Assembly (NCBI GenBank): GCA_010093485.1
Contig: MU001493.1
Span: forward strand, 2,468,937-2,532,936
Direction of reading: 5' to 3'
From: Karstenula rhodostoma CBS 690.94
Taxonomy: Eukaryota > Ascomycota > Dothideomycetes > Pleosporales > Didymosphaeriaceae
DNA length: 64,000 nucleotides
Below, piece by piece: positions 1-11,400 of this stretch. Numbering within the stretch: the stretch's first letter is position 1; each line of letters opens with the position of its first letter. The notes under the pieces are model-generated. The model saw only the letters and a list, made by a program, of their open reading frames with translations, was not told the DNA's origin and did no database searches. Both the position numbers and the translations under genes were made by a program.

Positions 1-1
1 A

Positions 2-1273
2 GCAAATGGCGAAGGCGCGGGCAATGGTGCTGGTGCCTCGGTTGACCTGCAAAAGCTCGAGAAGGAAACCCGGGAGCCTGCAAAGAAGGTCATATGCCAC
101 TTCTGCGGAATCGACTGCAGCCGCCTTTACTACCACCACACCAAGACCTCAGATGTACCTGGCCGCCAAAACCGCGAAGAGCTTTGCCCGAGGTGTGTGG
201 TCGACAAGCATTATTCCAGAGGCTTGAACTCAGAAGACTTTGTAAAGGTCGATCGAGGGGACTACCCGCCTACACCCGATGTTGAGGACAATTGGACCCA
301 GGAGGAGCTACTGCTGTTGCTCGAAGGCCTGGAGATGTGCGACGATGACTGGAATGGCGTCGCTGATCATGTCATGACCAAGACACGCGAACAGTGCGTG
401 ATGAAGTTCCTGCAGCTGGAGATTGATAGCAAGTACGCCGAACCAGAAGGTACGCAGTCAGAAGGAGGTGCGCCATCAACCAAGTTCCTCCGCGATTTGG
501 AATATCTCAAGGAGGGCCGTCTGCCAATCTTTCACGGCGATAACCCTATCTTGAGCGTCGTCGGCTTCCTGGCAGGACTCGCACCGGCCAATGTATCAGA
601 GGTCGCTGTGGCTGCCAACCGGAGTGTTGCACAGATGAAGAAAGATCTCAACGACAAGATCAACAACGTCCCGTCTGGTACAAGTGATAAGGGTAAGGAG
701 AAGGCAGCAGAAGGTGAAGTCAAGAACGAAGACGCTATGGAAGTCGATACTGCACAGTCCGCTGGAGCAGAGCGGGGCATTGTCAGTGCCGACCCGCAGG
801 AGAGCAACCCTCTTGCCACGCTTCCCTTTGCCCTCTCAGCTGCCCGCTCCGCAGCCCTTGCCTCGCACGAGGAACGCCACATCACACGCCTCGTTTCAGG
901 TGCCGTCAACCTACAGTCGCAGAAACTGCAGCTTAAGATGCAGCACTTCAACGACTTCGAGAAGCTGCACGCGGCTGAGCGTCGCGATCTGCAGCGTCGC
1001 CGCCAGCAGCTTTTCATGGATCGGTTGACCTTCCAGCGACGGGTACGTGGTTTGGAGGAGGCCACCAAGAAGATTAGCAGCACCCTTGGTGGACCTGCTG
1101 GTCTGCCTGGATCTGTCAGCCCTGAAGATGCGGTCAAGGCGCTGACGGATGCTATTGCGCTGTTTGGTGTTGGCAAGGGCGAGGAGGGTGTTGGCGTGAA
1201 GAGGGACAGCGTGGATGGCAGCGTGCAACCCATTGCGGAGGGCGCCGAAGGATTTGGCAAGCACGAGCTATAG
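2..1273 (+). CDS. RSC8/SWI3-type SWIRM-SANT chromatin remodelling subunit, 5'-truncated by window edge
   Basis: This is the C-terminal part of a fungal Rsc8/Swi3 (BAF155/170) family protein, a scaffold of SWI/SNF-class nucleosome remodelling complexes in the nucleus. The reading frame is open from base 2, so the true start and the SWIRM domain lie upstream. Visible parts, numbered from base 2: a ZZ-type zinc finger with two CxxC pairs (ICHFCG at about residue 36, LCPRC at about 62); a SANT domain beginning NWTQEELLLLLEGLEM at about residue 97, in which regular tryptophans and the REQCVMKFLQLEI helix are clear; an alanine/serine-rich stretch; and a C-terminal Arg/Gln-rich coiled coil (AAERRDLQRRRQQLF) used in this family for dimerisation. 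The chain ends at TAG 1271-1273. The in-frame ATG at 197 is internal to the zinc finger and is not a start. Identification is firm; whether it belongs to the RSC or SWI/SNF complex is not decided. Confidence 0.93.
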   Translation, partial: ANGEGAGNGAGASVDLQKLEKETREPAKKVICHFCGIDCSRLYYHHTKTSDVPGRQNREELCPRCVVDKHYSRGLNSEDFVKVDRGDYPPTPDVEDNWTQEELLLLLEGLEMCDDDWNGVADHVMTKTREQCVMKFLQLEIDSKYAEPEGTQSEGGAPSTKFLRDLEYLKEGRLPIFHGDNPILSVVGFLAGLAPANVSEVAVAANRSVAQMKKDLNDKINNVPSGTSDKGKEKAAEGEVKNEDAMEVDTAQSAGAERGIVSADPQESNPLATLPFALSAARSAALASHEERHITRLVSGAVNLQSQKLQLKMQHFNDFEKLHAAERRDLQRRRQQLFMDRLTFQRRVRGLEEATKKISSTLGGPAGLPGSVSPEDAVKALTDAIALFGVGKGEEGVGVKRDSVDGSVQPIAEGAEGFGKHEL

Positions 1274-1943
1274 GCCCGTGGAGATGTAGCATGTGAGGAG
1301 TTTCCGTGGCGTCGAGGGAGTGATTCTTCGATTTATGTCACGCTGTACTTGGTCATTGGCACGTTGTGGCGTCCCGGGCGTTTCTGGAAAGTTTGGTCTT
1401 GGCTTTGCGATATCAGATAGTCAGGCGGGCAAACCTTGGCCATTTGGAACCAAAGGATCTGCTGTGTAGTGTTTCGAACTATGATACAGTTTTTGCTTAT
1501 GTCGTTACTCTTCGGCCAGGGCCGCTTGCATGAGACATCGTCCACACGTGCTTGCATTTTCGGCACACTGCGTGGGAAAGCGGCAGCACGTCTGCTTGAA
1601 TGTATGCAGTCGGCTCTGGCGCGCTTCTTAGTTAATTGACGCTGTCTGAAAATGAATGGCGGTTCGTTCGTTCAGCTCAGCACAGCACCGCGAAGGTTCA
1701 CGCTCCAGTCGTGTTATTTTCGCAAGCTCGACGCGTTGTTGTGCCTTGGCAGGCGTTGATCGTTGAATGACGTAGGTGGGCCAGCCCTCACATGCTTTGC
1801 TTCGCTTCCAGGCCGAGCCCTGCTTTCCTTGTCATTCCTCCATCACACGATCTCCTGAACACCGGCAGCTGCATCTCTCCCATCCGACACTTTCGATCGC
1901 TCTTCCGAAGCTTCACACACACAACAAGAGCTTACCTACCAAC
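1274..1943. other. Intergenic: 3' region of the RSC8-like gene and promoter/5' UTR of the OM14-like gene
   Basis: No supported coding sequence. The last 100 bases before the next ATG are C/T-rich with CACACACAACAA just upstream, a usual 5' UTR texture here. Short ORFs on both strands have no recognisable content. Confidence 0.6.
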
Positions 1944-2697
1944 ATGTCGTACGCCGACGTCGCTGCGTCGGGCCCCAAGCAGAGCGCTGAAGAGGTACGT
2001 TCGCATCGGAAGAGGGCACCAACGGTGAATTGAAGCTAACAGTGTTGCAGGCGTAAGTTATCCTTCTTTTCCCTACGATTGCGCGCCAACCGCGCCTTGC
2101 TAGGCAGCTCGTGGAGCTCGGCGTCGGGCTCTACCCGACGCCAGCTTTCTTATCGCACACTATCTGACAGTCTCATTACAGTCGCGCCCCTGCTCAACCC
2201 AGCGTTGAGCGCTCCGATGATTCTGTTTCTTCCCTCGTCGATGTCGACTCGCCCCACGTCTCCTCTGTTCCCTCCGACTTCGAGCAGCAGTCCGTGAAGA
2301 CCGATACGCAAGCCGAGCGCATTGAGTTCGAGAACAAGGCCAAGGAAGCCTCCAAGGAAGCCGCTCACCAGGCGGAAGTCGCAAAAGACAAGGCCAAGGA
2401 GAAGGCGAAGAAAGACGCACACATCGCCAAGAAGAACGCCGACAACCCAGTTGTCTTGGGCAACGTTGTGACTGTTGGTATTTTGGGCACCGTGTTGGGC
2501 GTCGGCGCGTACAGGAAGTACGCCGCGAACGAGCTGAGCTGGAAGGTTGTCGGTGCTTGGGCGGGTGTTGTCGGTCTTTTCGCGGTTGGCGACTACTACG
2601 TTTCCAAGTGAGTGCCCTCGCACTTTTTGAACTCAAAAACAATAGGACACTAACATTTTCCAGCTATTTCTTCCAGAAGTACCCCCCGAAGAAGTAA
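1944..2697 (+). CDS. Mitochondrial outer membrane OM14-like protein (four exons, one apparently 2 nt long)
   Basis: Predicted 170-aa member of the fungal OM14 C-terminal-domain family, mitochondrial outer membrane proteins implicated in import/ribosome docking in yeast. Exon 1 is 1944-1994 (MSYADVAASGPKQSAEE). Intron 1 is 1995-2050 with branch CTAAC at about 2035. Then comes an exon of only two bases, GC at 2051-2052, followed by GTAAGT and intron 2 (2053-2181, branch CTGAC). Exon 3 is 2182-2607, intron 3 2608-2663 (branch CTAAC), exon 4 2664-2697. The sum is 513 nt, in frame only if the GC is kept; the join then reads EEARAPAQ. An alternative single intron 1995-2170 is also in frame but places the acceptor directly on the CTGAC branch site. 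Domains: Lys/Ala/Glu-rich helix (residues 60-100), then two hydrophobic segments (VVTVGILGTVLGVGAY and VVGAWAGVVGLFAVG) and the tail YFFQKYPPKK. Confidence 0.85.
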
Positions 2698-3876
2698 AGG
2701 GTGCTTTTTATCCCGCGCCATCTCCTGTCCAACCCTTCCCTTCCGATAGATTCCCACGGCTTTCGAACAGGAGTTTCCTGACGGCGGCTTGAAGATTTCC
2801 CCTGACGGGCGTTTGCTTCCCTGATATTCCCGCGGTACTAGTATGCGCATACACATCTCTCGGCTCCTTTGGACGCATGTTTGAATTGGACTGTGTTTGC
2901 ACGCGCGAGCATGGGCGCTAGGTCTAGTTCTGTGTATATATCGAGTCCCCATTTTCCGAATCCATGATATTGAAACAATTGCTACTCTGCCATCACTGCT
3001 CTCATGCGCAGGAGCGATGGTTCAGCGTACACACTTCACTTGATCATTGCGACTCGTGTGTGTGTGTGTGTGTGTGTGATCAAGGCTTGGTGAGATGTAC
3101 AGTGAGCTTTCAATAGACGACGAACGGATTTAGTCCCCGAGAGAACTGCGCACACGGTAATTCATGCTTATGATACAAAGTCCAAACCGCGGCTTGCAGA
3201 AACTCGCGAAGCGTCAACAATTGATACGAAGTCTCGGTTGGATCTGCATATTCTAAAATTCAAGCATCGTAGAATTCAACCATGGTTACACTTTTCTAAT
3301 CACAAAGTCTCCGTCATAGGAGCGATTCTTGAATCTGAACATACCCTGTGTAGTTTATGGTAGTATCGCCCGCATCTGCCACTCTAGCACCACTTCATCC
3401 CCCCTGCACAAATCGCGAATTATATCAATGCACTCCGCCAAATCGACACCATGGTTGTCTGTGTGTGGGATCACACTACACATAGCGGTGGGTTGGACTG
3501 GAAGGTGACGGGGCACTTGCAACTGGCCTGACCGCATTGGGTAGTGGTCGGAAGTTGGAAAGACGGGTGTGGCTGCATGTATCACTTGACGGGCACCGAT
3601 GGTGTGAGACTGTGTGTTACGCATGTTTGTGATGGGGGGAGTTGTTGGTTTTGGAGTATACTATTCATCGGAGGTGGGCGTGGGACTCGCGCTCTGGAAA
3701 TTGTATATGGAGAGGCGTTGTTATGGAGTTTAGAAGGCTTCATCGGCGGAGTGGGAATATGTGAGGAGGGCATGAATGGTTGGGTTGAGAGATTCAATAG
3801 AGGAGTTTGTGTAGGTGTTATGCGCAAAAGAGTTTTTGTAGATCTGTTGTATAGTTTTTGTAACGAAGATAACAAT
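2698..3876. other. Intergenic region with no supported gene
   Basis: Contains a GT microsatellite at 3056-3078 and otherwise AT-balanced sequence. The long frame of the next gene is open from 3544, but that extension is low in recognisable content and is probably 5' UTR. Confidence 0.55.
3056..3078. repeat. (GT)n microsatellite
   Basis: Uninterrupted alternating GT run of 23 bases between GACTC and ATCAAGG. Confidence 0.95.
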
Positions 3877-5082
3877 ATGGTAACGACACGTACAAGTAGT
3901 TATGGCACGGATAGCCACACCAAAATCCATAGCCCGAGTACCCACCCCCCAACTCTATCAGAGCGGCGCGAACGATGGGCGCGACTCCTCCACGCGCAGC
4001 ACTATCAGGGGGTGATCGCGGAAGTCTTGGAGAGTGAGCTGCCAAAGTATGCTGGGAGCAATATCTTGCCTTCCTCGCTTGCCTCGATCATGCGCGAGTG
4101 CGTCATGATACTTGCGTCTGCCCCTTCGGTACTGCTGGCAGCAGTAGATGGCACGCTCACACAGCGCATACTGACAGACACCGAACTCCAGCGCGAGTAC
4201 GCGATGGTCCAGGAGCGAGCGCAGGTCCAGCCATCCATATACATCCACCTCCTAGCCGACGAACAAGGCCTCGCCCCGACCGCGAACCAGTACGCCGCTA
4301 TCCGGAAAACAGTACTGCAGTACCTCAGCCCAGGTCCCGAGTATCATGACCTTGCATGGCTAATCGACAACACCAGCGCGCCCACCGTCCGCCGCTCCGC
4401 CACTGCCACCGGCCATCGTAAGTACTTGTGGACATCGCACCGCTCACCCCAGCACGTCGCGACGCTCCTCCGCTTCTGCGCCGGCGTCGCTCACCGCGTC
4501 GCCCAAACCCCCCACGCACACCTCGACACCCCGCTCCGCCACCCCCCCAGCGAATGCGGCTACTCCGCCAACGCCCACACCCGACTCGCCCAGCACCGCG
4601 CCCGCCACTCCTCAAACTACGTCATGAACCTCGTCGAAGACATCTGCGCGCACCTCCACCACATCGGCACCTTCCCCGCCCTCTTCCGCATGCACCCCTT
4701 CATCGTCTACCTCCTCTTCCGCCCGCAGCAAGCCGCCATTGCAGAGATCTTCTGCTCGGGCTTGTTGCAGGTCTGGACCGAGGCCAGCGGGGGGCTGAAT
4801 GCGTATCCGGCTGGGCGAAGCGTGGCTAGTGCGTGGAGGGTGGGGAGGGCGCGGTGGGCGGAGCATGAGCGGTGGGTGGAGGGGAATACGCAGCTGGGGT
4901 GGAATGTGAGGGTGCAGAGGGAGAGGTTGGAGGAGGATGTTTTGAGGCTGGGGGCGGAGGGGGAGGAGGCGTGGCGGGAGGCGTTGGGGAGTGGGGATGA
5001 GGGGGATGGGGATGATCCGCGGGATTTGGATTTTGTGCCCGAGGATTTGGTGGAGAGTTTTGAGACGATGAGGTTGGATTGA
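3877..5082 (+). CDS. Unknown protein, 401 aa
   Basis: I do not recognise the family. The frame is open from 3544, but I choose the ATG at 3877 (MVTTRTSSYGTDSHTK) because the preceding part reads as Gly/Cys-rich nonsense while the following part looks globular: mixed helices around ERRERWARLLHAQHYQ, SLASIMRECVMILASAPS and an internal His/Ala-rich stretch. No signal peptide or membrane segment is seen. The C-terminus is acidic (GDEGDGDDPRDLDFVPED). Third-position base use switches abruptly at about 4790: before it most codons end in C, after it most end in G, so the coding strand goes from pyrimidine-rich to purine-rich. The open frame of more than 1.2 kb with steady codon bias makes coding very likely; function unknown. 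Confidence 0.7.
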   Translation: MVTTRTSSYGTDSHTKIHSPSTHPPTLSERRERWARLLHAQHYQGVIAEVLESELPKYAGSNILPSSLASIMRECVMILASAPSVLLAAVDGTLTQRILTDTELQREYAMVQERAQVQPSIYIHLLADEQGLAPTANQYAAIRKTVLQYLSPGPEYHDLAWLIDNTSAPTVRRSATATGHRKYLWTSHRSPQHVATLLRFCAGVAHRVAQTPHAHLDTPLRHPPSECGYSANAHTRLAQHRARHSSNYVMNLVEDICAHLHHIGTFPALFRMHPFIVYLLFRPQQAAIAEIFCSGLLQVWTEASGGLNAYPAGRSVASAWRVGRARWAEHERWVEGNTQLGWNVRVQRERLEEDVLRLGAEGEEAWREALGSGDEGDGDDPRDLDFVPEDLVESFETMRLD

Positions 5083-5720
5083 TTTGGGGATGTAGGAGTG
5101 GGCTGGAGAGTTTCGTGGATGACTTGGTGCGATGATATGCATATGCTTTTTGTGGTATGGCATAAATCCGGATGGCCCATTTGCGTTTTCTCGTAACGTG
5201 ATGTAAGTGAGGTCGAGTAGAAGCATTCAGCCTTCTCGGGATATCGTGTATTGTTGCGTTTTATCATCCCGTGTACCTGTGTACGAACGTGAGTCAATCA
5301 CACTTTACAAGAATGGATGAGTGCCGACGTGGCCATACTGGCACGACTAATCAAGATAATCCGACAGTGAGGGTATTTGCAAACTTGTTTGTCGGTATCG
5401 TTCATGGAAGGGTGATGAGGAGTGAAAGAAACGAACGTGACGCGCGAAGCGGTCGGAGGTTGGAGCGGGAAAGAGCGTCCCGCCAGGTGTGGCAGTGCAA
5501 TCGATGTGTGGCGTATGAGTCAATCGCGCCTACCCCTCCAAAAAGCTCCAGACGCGCTCTCGACACACGTCTCTCCAAGAACAACAATTCGCAAGCTCCC
5601 TTGTTGCCTACGAGGAGCGTCGAAAGTGAGTTTAGTTCCCACTTCCTCGGTTTTGTTCCAAGAGACAAACCCAGGTCAAGTTACCCCGCTCAGTTCCTCA
5701 GTTGATAAGATTCCCTAGAC
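5083..5720. other. Intergenic: 3' region of the unknown gene and promoter of glutaminyl-tRNA synthetase
   Basis: No supported gene. Short ORFs are shadows without recognisable motifs. The 5' UTR before 5721 is C/T-rich. Confidence 0.55.
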
Positions 5721-7745
5721 ATGGCAGAACCCACCGAAGCACCCGCGTCTGCGCCTCCTGATGAGGAAAAGGGTCCCTCCAAGCGCGCTCTCGAGAAAGC
5801 GGCGAAGAAAGCGGCCGCAAAAGCCAAGAAGGCGGAGCACGCTCTGCGACCGAAAGAACCCTCGAAACCCGCAGAAAAGAAGCCTGCGAACGCCGAACCT
5901 GCCAACGTCTTCTCCGAAGGCTGGCTGAAGCGTGTCTACGAAGAAAAGCCCGCAAAGGAGGTCAGGTCGCGATTCCCGCCAGAGCCAAACGGCTATCTCC
6001 ACATCGGTCACTGCAAAGCCATCGCGGTCAACTTTGGCTTTGCGCGACACCACGAAGGTGTTTGCTTCCTTAGGTACGATGACACAAATCCGGAGAAGGA
6101 GGAAGAACAGTACTTTACAAGCATTCTGGACATCATCAAGTGGCTGGGATTCGAGCCGTACAAGATCACCTACAGCAGCGACAACTTCGACAAGCTCTAC
6201 GAATTGGCGGAGCAGCTGATCGAGAAGGATGGTGCCTATGTCTGCCATTGCTCGCGTAAGTCATGTAAACTATTCCTTGGAGCCCAATGCTAACCAATCG
6301 TGCAGGAGAGGAAGTCAACATGCAGCGTGGTGGACCTGATAATCGCGGAGCTCGATACGCATGCGAGCACCGCACACGACCAATCGCCGAAAGCATCGCC
6401 GAGTTCCGGGCCATGCGCAATGGAAAATACAAGGCTGGCGAAGCATATTTGCGCATGAAGCAGAGTCTGACGGATCCCAACGAGGGCAACCCTCAGATGT
6501 GGGATCTGCCGGCCTACCGGGTGATTGAGAAGAACCACCACCACCGGACTGGCGAGAAGTGGAGAATCTACCCTACGTACGACTTCACACACTGCATCTG
6601 TGATGCGTTGGAGGGTATCACACACTCGCTGTGCACAACCGAGTTTCAGCAGTCGCGCATCTCGTACGACTGGCTGCTGGAGCAACTGGACATGAAGGTT
6701 CCCAAGTCGGAAGAAAAGGGGCCCATGCAAAGAGAGTGAGTGACCTATCCACAAGTTTCCATGAAATACTGACAACCTTAGGTATGGGCGACTCAACCTC
6801 GGAGGTACGATCCTGTCAAAGCGCCGCATCTTGATGCTCGTGGAAGGCACAACCGCAGAGAAGAAGAACGCAGAGGGAACAGTCGAGAAGAGGACCATAC
6901 CTCCTTCGGTACGAGGCTGGGATGATCCTCGCCTGTACACACTTGTCGCTCTCCGTCGGCGCGGCATACCAGCCAAGGCTTTGTTGAACTTTGTTGAAGA
7001 GCTTGGTGTGAACGATGCGCTCACCGAGATCCAGCCACCGCGTCTGGAGTCATCTATCCGGAAGCACCTCGAGCGCACTGTTGCCCGCCAGATGCTTGTA
7101 CTAGACCCCATCAAGGTCATCATTGAGGATTTTGCAGCAGAGGACGACCAGGAGATCACCGTTCCATACGACCCTAAGGGCACCATTCCAGGAGAGCGCA
7201 AGGTCAAGCTCGGAAAGGAGGCGTACATTGACCGCACCGATTTCCGAGAAGAAGATGACCCCAACTACTTCCGTCTCGCACCTAACAAAGTGGTTGGTTT
7301 GTACAACGTTCCCTTTCCTATCCGTGCGACATCTTACTCCAAAGACGAGAACGGCAGGGTCACAGAGATCAAAGCTGTCAAAGCCAGCGGCGAGAAACCC
7401 AAGACATACATTCAGTGGGTGGATGCTGCCACGGCGGTCCCTGTGAAAGCTCGCCAGTACAATTTTCTTTTCAAGTCGGAGTCACCGAATGCGCTTGACT
7501 GGAAGACCGGTGGCTGGGCTGATGACTTGAATCCGGAATCCGAGGTTATCTTTGAGAATGCCGTCATTGAAGCGGGTATCAAGGGTCTTCTCAAGGAGCA
7601 CACACTGAATCCGAGCGGGTCTTCGGACGACCTCATCCGCTTCCAGGCCCTGCGCACAGCCTACTTCTGTGTTGATGTAGACTCCACAGAGGACAAGATT
7701 GTTCTGAACCAGATTGTCACTTTGAGGGAAGACAAGGCGAAGTAA
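5721..7745 (+). CDS. Glutaminyl-tRNA synthetase (cytosolic, class Ic), three exons
   Basis: Charges tRNA-Gln with glutamine in the cytosol. Exons 5721-6255, 6306-6735 and 6782-7745 give 642 aa; both introns (50 and 46 nt) have GTAAGT/GTGAGT donors, and a CTAAC branch lies in the first. The class I HIGH signature is seen as HIGH at residues 94-97 within [15 protein letters not shown], and the KMSKS-equivalent is ILSKRRI at about 332-338, typical of eukaryotic GlnRS/GluRS. Also visible are the [12 protein letters not shown] motif and a GlnRS-type anticodon-binding beta-barrel region from about residue 440 ([17 protein letters not shown]). The N-terminus is a short, Lys/Ala-rich, disordered stretch (residues 10-60) instead of the larger appended YqeY-like domain of yeast Gln4 (about 809 aa). 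No obvious mitochondrial presequence. Confidence 0.96.
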
Positions 7746-8476
7746 GGAATAGTCCCTCCTTATAGGTGGCAGGCATGTTCTTATAGTGGATTATAGGTGA
7801 GAAAGGAATAACATAGATATTCTGAGTGGTTTGTGAGGTGCACCTTTTGCTTCGCATTCAAAGAAAGCGAGTCGCTCCTACCGATACCCACCTGCCCCGG
7901 GCCCTAATCAAGGCACGTGACCATGTGGTGTTGATTGAGAAGCTTCGGCTTCCGCGTTTCTTCCTCTCGCACTGCTGCGCCATCGTCTCAGTGGAGACAG
8001 CATATAGCCTTCCAGCTCATTACCTATTCCGAATTTTCTTTGAGGGTGTGCTGGGGGATATGTGGCTGGCGGGAAGTGAGCGGTTGTGAGAATGTAATTG
8101 TATGTAGATAAGGCTTTTGATGTGGGGTGGTTGTATCTGGGATGCTGCCGGATACCCATGATGCAATTGGGAACAATGGGGACCAGGGTCAACTTGGAAG
8201 CGCAAGCAGGGACAGGGCAAGTCTAGACAAGAAGCTCAAGAGCATGTCTCCAGAACGAGCTTATCGTAGTGGGTCGAGACGGAAGTGAATGTCTGTTCAC
8301 TTCCACGTACTTCTCCTGCTACCGTGGAAGCTGGCCGTGGCCTGTGCGGGTGGCGATGTGGCCAATCGGTGACGGGCGCTAGCGGCGAGTGGCATTTTGG
8401 ATATTGTGACGCGGACTCGGGCTCCCGCAGCGCTCGACGACCACGCGAAGCAGCAGTTGACTCGGCTTCACCCACG
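7746..8476. other. Intergenic: 3' end of GlnRS and promoter of the P5A ATPase
   Basis: No supported gene. The P5A frame is open upstream to 8285 but that extension has no family similarity and is read as 5' UTR. Confidence 0.55.
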
Positions 8477-11400
8477 ATGCCGCTCGTCGACAACCCGCAG
8501 ATCAAGCAGGCGAGCTTGCATAGCCCGCTGCCGCTGCAGCTGCACGCCTACATCTGGCCCTTTCTGATTGTCTGGCCCGCCTTCCTCTCCGTCTACCTCT
8601 CGCCCGCCCGCTACGAGCAGCACATCCAGTCCTCGGAATGGACCTTCGTCTGGGTCGGCGGCATCACCACCGTGCAGGCGCTGGTATGGCTCACCACCCA
8701 CTGGAACGTTAACCTCAAGAGTGCCTTCACCACGACAAAGGCCAGCGACGTCCGCACCGCCCAGCTCATTAAGGTCCTCCCAATCGCAAACGCCGGCGCC
8801 GCCGAAATCTGCCCGCTCAAGCGCGAGACGGTGGGCGGGAAGCCGACCGTGTCCTTCCTGTTCCAGAAGCGCCGCTTCCTCTACGACGCCGACAAGGGCT
8901 CCTTTGCCCCGCTCTCCTACCCCCTCGATGTCGAGCCGAAGCCGCAGATCAACACGTTCCAGGACACAAAGGGCCTGACGTCCGCCGACGAGATCGAGAA
9001 GCTGCAGCACTACTACGGCGACAACAGCTTCGACATCCCCGTGCCCACCTTCACCGAGCTCTTCAAGGACCATGCCGTCGCGCCCTTCTTCGTGTTCCAG
9101 ATCTTCTGCGTGGGGCTATGGATGCTCGATGACTACTGGTACTACTCGCTGTTCACGCTGTTCATGCTGGTGGCCTTCGAGTGCACCGTTGTGTGGCAGA
9201 GACAGCGGACCCTGAACGAGTTCCGCGGCATGAGCATCAAGCCATACGACTTGCTGGTATACAGGCAAAAGAAGTGGCAGGAGATCCAGAGCGACAAGTT
9301 GTTGCCCGGCGACGTCGTCAGCGTTGGCAGGACTAAGGAAGACTCCGGCGTCGCCTGCGACATGGTCCTCCTCGAGGGTTCAGCTATTGTCAATGAGGCT
9401 ATGCTTTCCGGCGAGAGCACACCGGTGCTCAAGGAATCCATCCAGCTGCGTCCCGGCGAAGCGAACATCGAACAAGAGGGCGTAGATAAAAACGCCTTCC
9501 TATACGGCGGTACCAAGGTTCTCCAGGTTTCCCACGGCAACAACGCGGAAGAGGACGGTAGCGCAGTTTCGCGGCTCTCATCTGGACTACCGCCACCACC
9601 GGACAAGGGCGCGGTTGCAGTTGTGGTCAAGACTGGATTCGAGACCAGCCAGGGAAGCTTGGTCAGGACTATGATCTACTCCACCGAGCGTGTTTCCGCG
9701 AACAACGTTGAAGCATTGCTCTTTATTCTCTTCCTCTGCATCTTCGCCATCGCTGCCTCACGGTATGTCTGGGTGGAGGGTGTGAAGCAGGACCGCAAGC
9801 GATCCAAGCTCATGCTCGACTGTGTTTTGATCATCACGAGTGTCGTTCCTCCGGAGCTTCCTATGGAACTCTCGCTGGCTGTGAACACCAGCTTGGCTGC
9901 GCTGAGCAAGTACGCTATCTTCTGCACCGAACCTTTCCGCATTCCCTTCGCCGGACGGGTGGACGTTGCCTGCTTTGATAAGACTGGTACTTTGACTGGC
10001 GAGGATCTCGTCGTAGACGGAATCGCCGGTCTCACCCTCGGCACCGACGGTGGCAAGATTGGGCCCGATGGCGCTCATACCAACGTCAGCGCTGTCTCCG
10101 AAATCGGCACCGAAACCACTCTGGTCCTCGCTACAGCACACGCTTTGGTGAAGCTAGACGAAGGTGACATCGTTGGCGAACCGATGGAAAAAGCTACCCT
10201 GACTTCCTTGGGCTGGAACCTCAGCGGAAAAGACACCTTGACACCCAAGACCGTCTCCGCAAAGTCCCATGCCGAACTCGTCCAGATCCGCCGCCGCTTC
10301 CAATTCTCCTCCGCACTCAAGCGCCAAAGTTCCGTCGCCACCGTTCTCGTCAACGATAGGCGGACTAAGCGTAAGATCAAGAGCACTTTTGTCGGTGTCA
10401 AGGGAGCGCCCGAAACGATCCGTAAGATGTTGGTCAATGTCCCTCCACTATACGAGGAAACGTTCAAGCACTTCACTAGGAACGGTGGTCGTGTGCTTGC
10501 GCTTGCTTATAAATTCCTTGCCGAGGACGCTGAATGGGGCATGAACCGCATCAACGATCTTAAGCGTGAGCAGGTCGAGTGCGATCTGCACTTTGCCGGT
10601 TTCTTGGTCCTTCAGTGCCCGCTCAAGGATGACGCTATTCAGGCCGTGCGCATGTTGAACGAATCTAGCCACCGTGTGGTCATGATCACGGGTGACAACC
10701 CTTTGACCGCTGTCCATGTTGCCCGTCAAGTCGAGATCGTGGACCGTGAGTGTCTTATTCTGGACGCTCCCGAGAACGATGATTCTGGTGAGAAGCTTGT
10801 CTGGCGTAGCGTGGACGACAAGGTCAACATCCCCGTGGACCCGACAAAGCCTCTTGACTCCGAGATCCTCAAGAGCAAGGATATTTGTGTCACTGGATAC
10901 GCCCTTAGCAAGTTCTCCGGTCAACAAGCCTGGCTACAGCTCCTTCGGTACACCTGGGTATACGCGCGCGTTTCACCGAAGCAGAAGGAAGAGATTCTCC
11001 TCGGCTTGAAAGACTGCGGTTACACCACGCTCATGTGCGGTGATGGAACGAACGATGTTGGCGCTCTCAAACAGGCTCACATTGGTGTTGCCCTCCTCAA
11101 CGGTACTCGCGAGGACCTCGAGAAGATCGGCGAACACTTCCGGAACACCAAGATGAAGGAAGTTTACCAGAAACAAATTGAGTTGATGAAGCGGTTCAAC
11201 CAACCCGCCCCGCCCGTCCCCGTCATGATCGCCCATTTGTACCCTCCCGGCCCTGGAAACCCACACTACGAAAAGGCCATGGAGGCACAGGCCAAGAGGA
11301 AGGGATTCGCGCTTCCAGCTCCCACAGATTCCACAAATGGTGCCGCGACCAACGGCGCCGTCGCGAAGCAGACACCTTCTGCACAGCAGGGCGCTGCTGG

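Noticed and set aside
4612..5297. Long minus-strand ORFs opposite the 401-aa gene
   Set aside because: Shadow frames caused by strong third-position bias of the sense gene; Pro/His/Arg-rich nonsense.
8285..8476. 64-residue N-terminal extension of the P5A ATPase
   Set aside because: The family starts at the MPLVDNPQIKQ position; the extension has no similarity and atypical composition.
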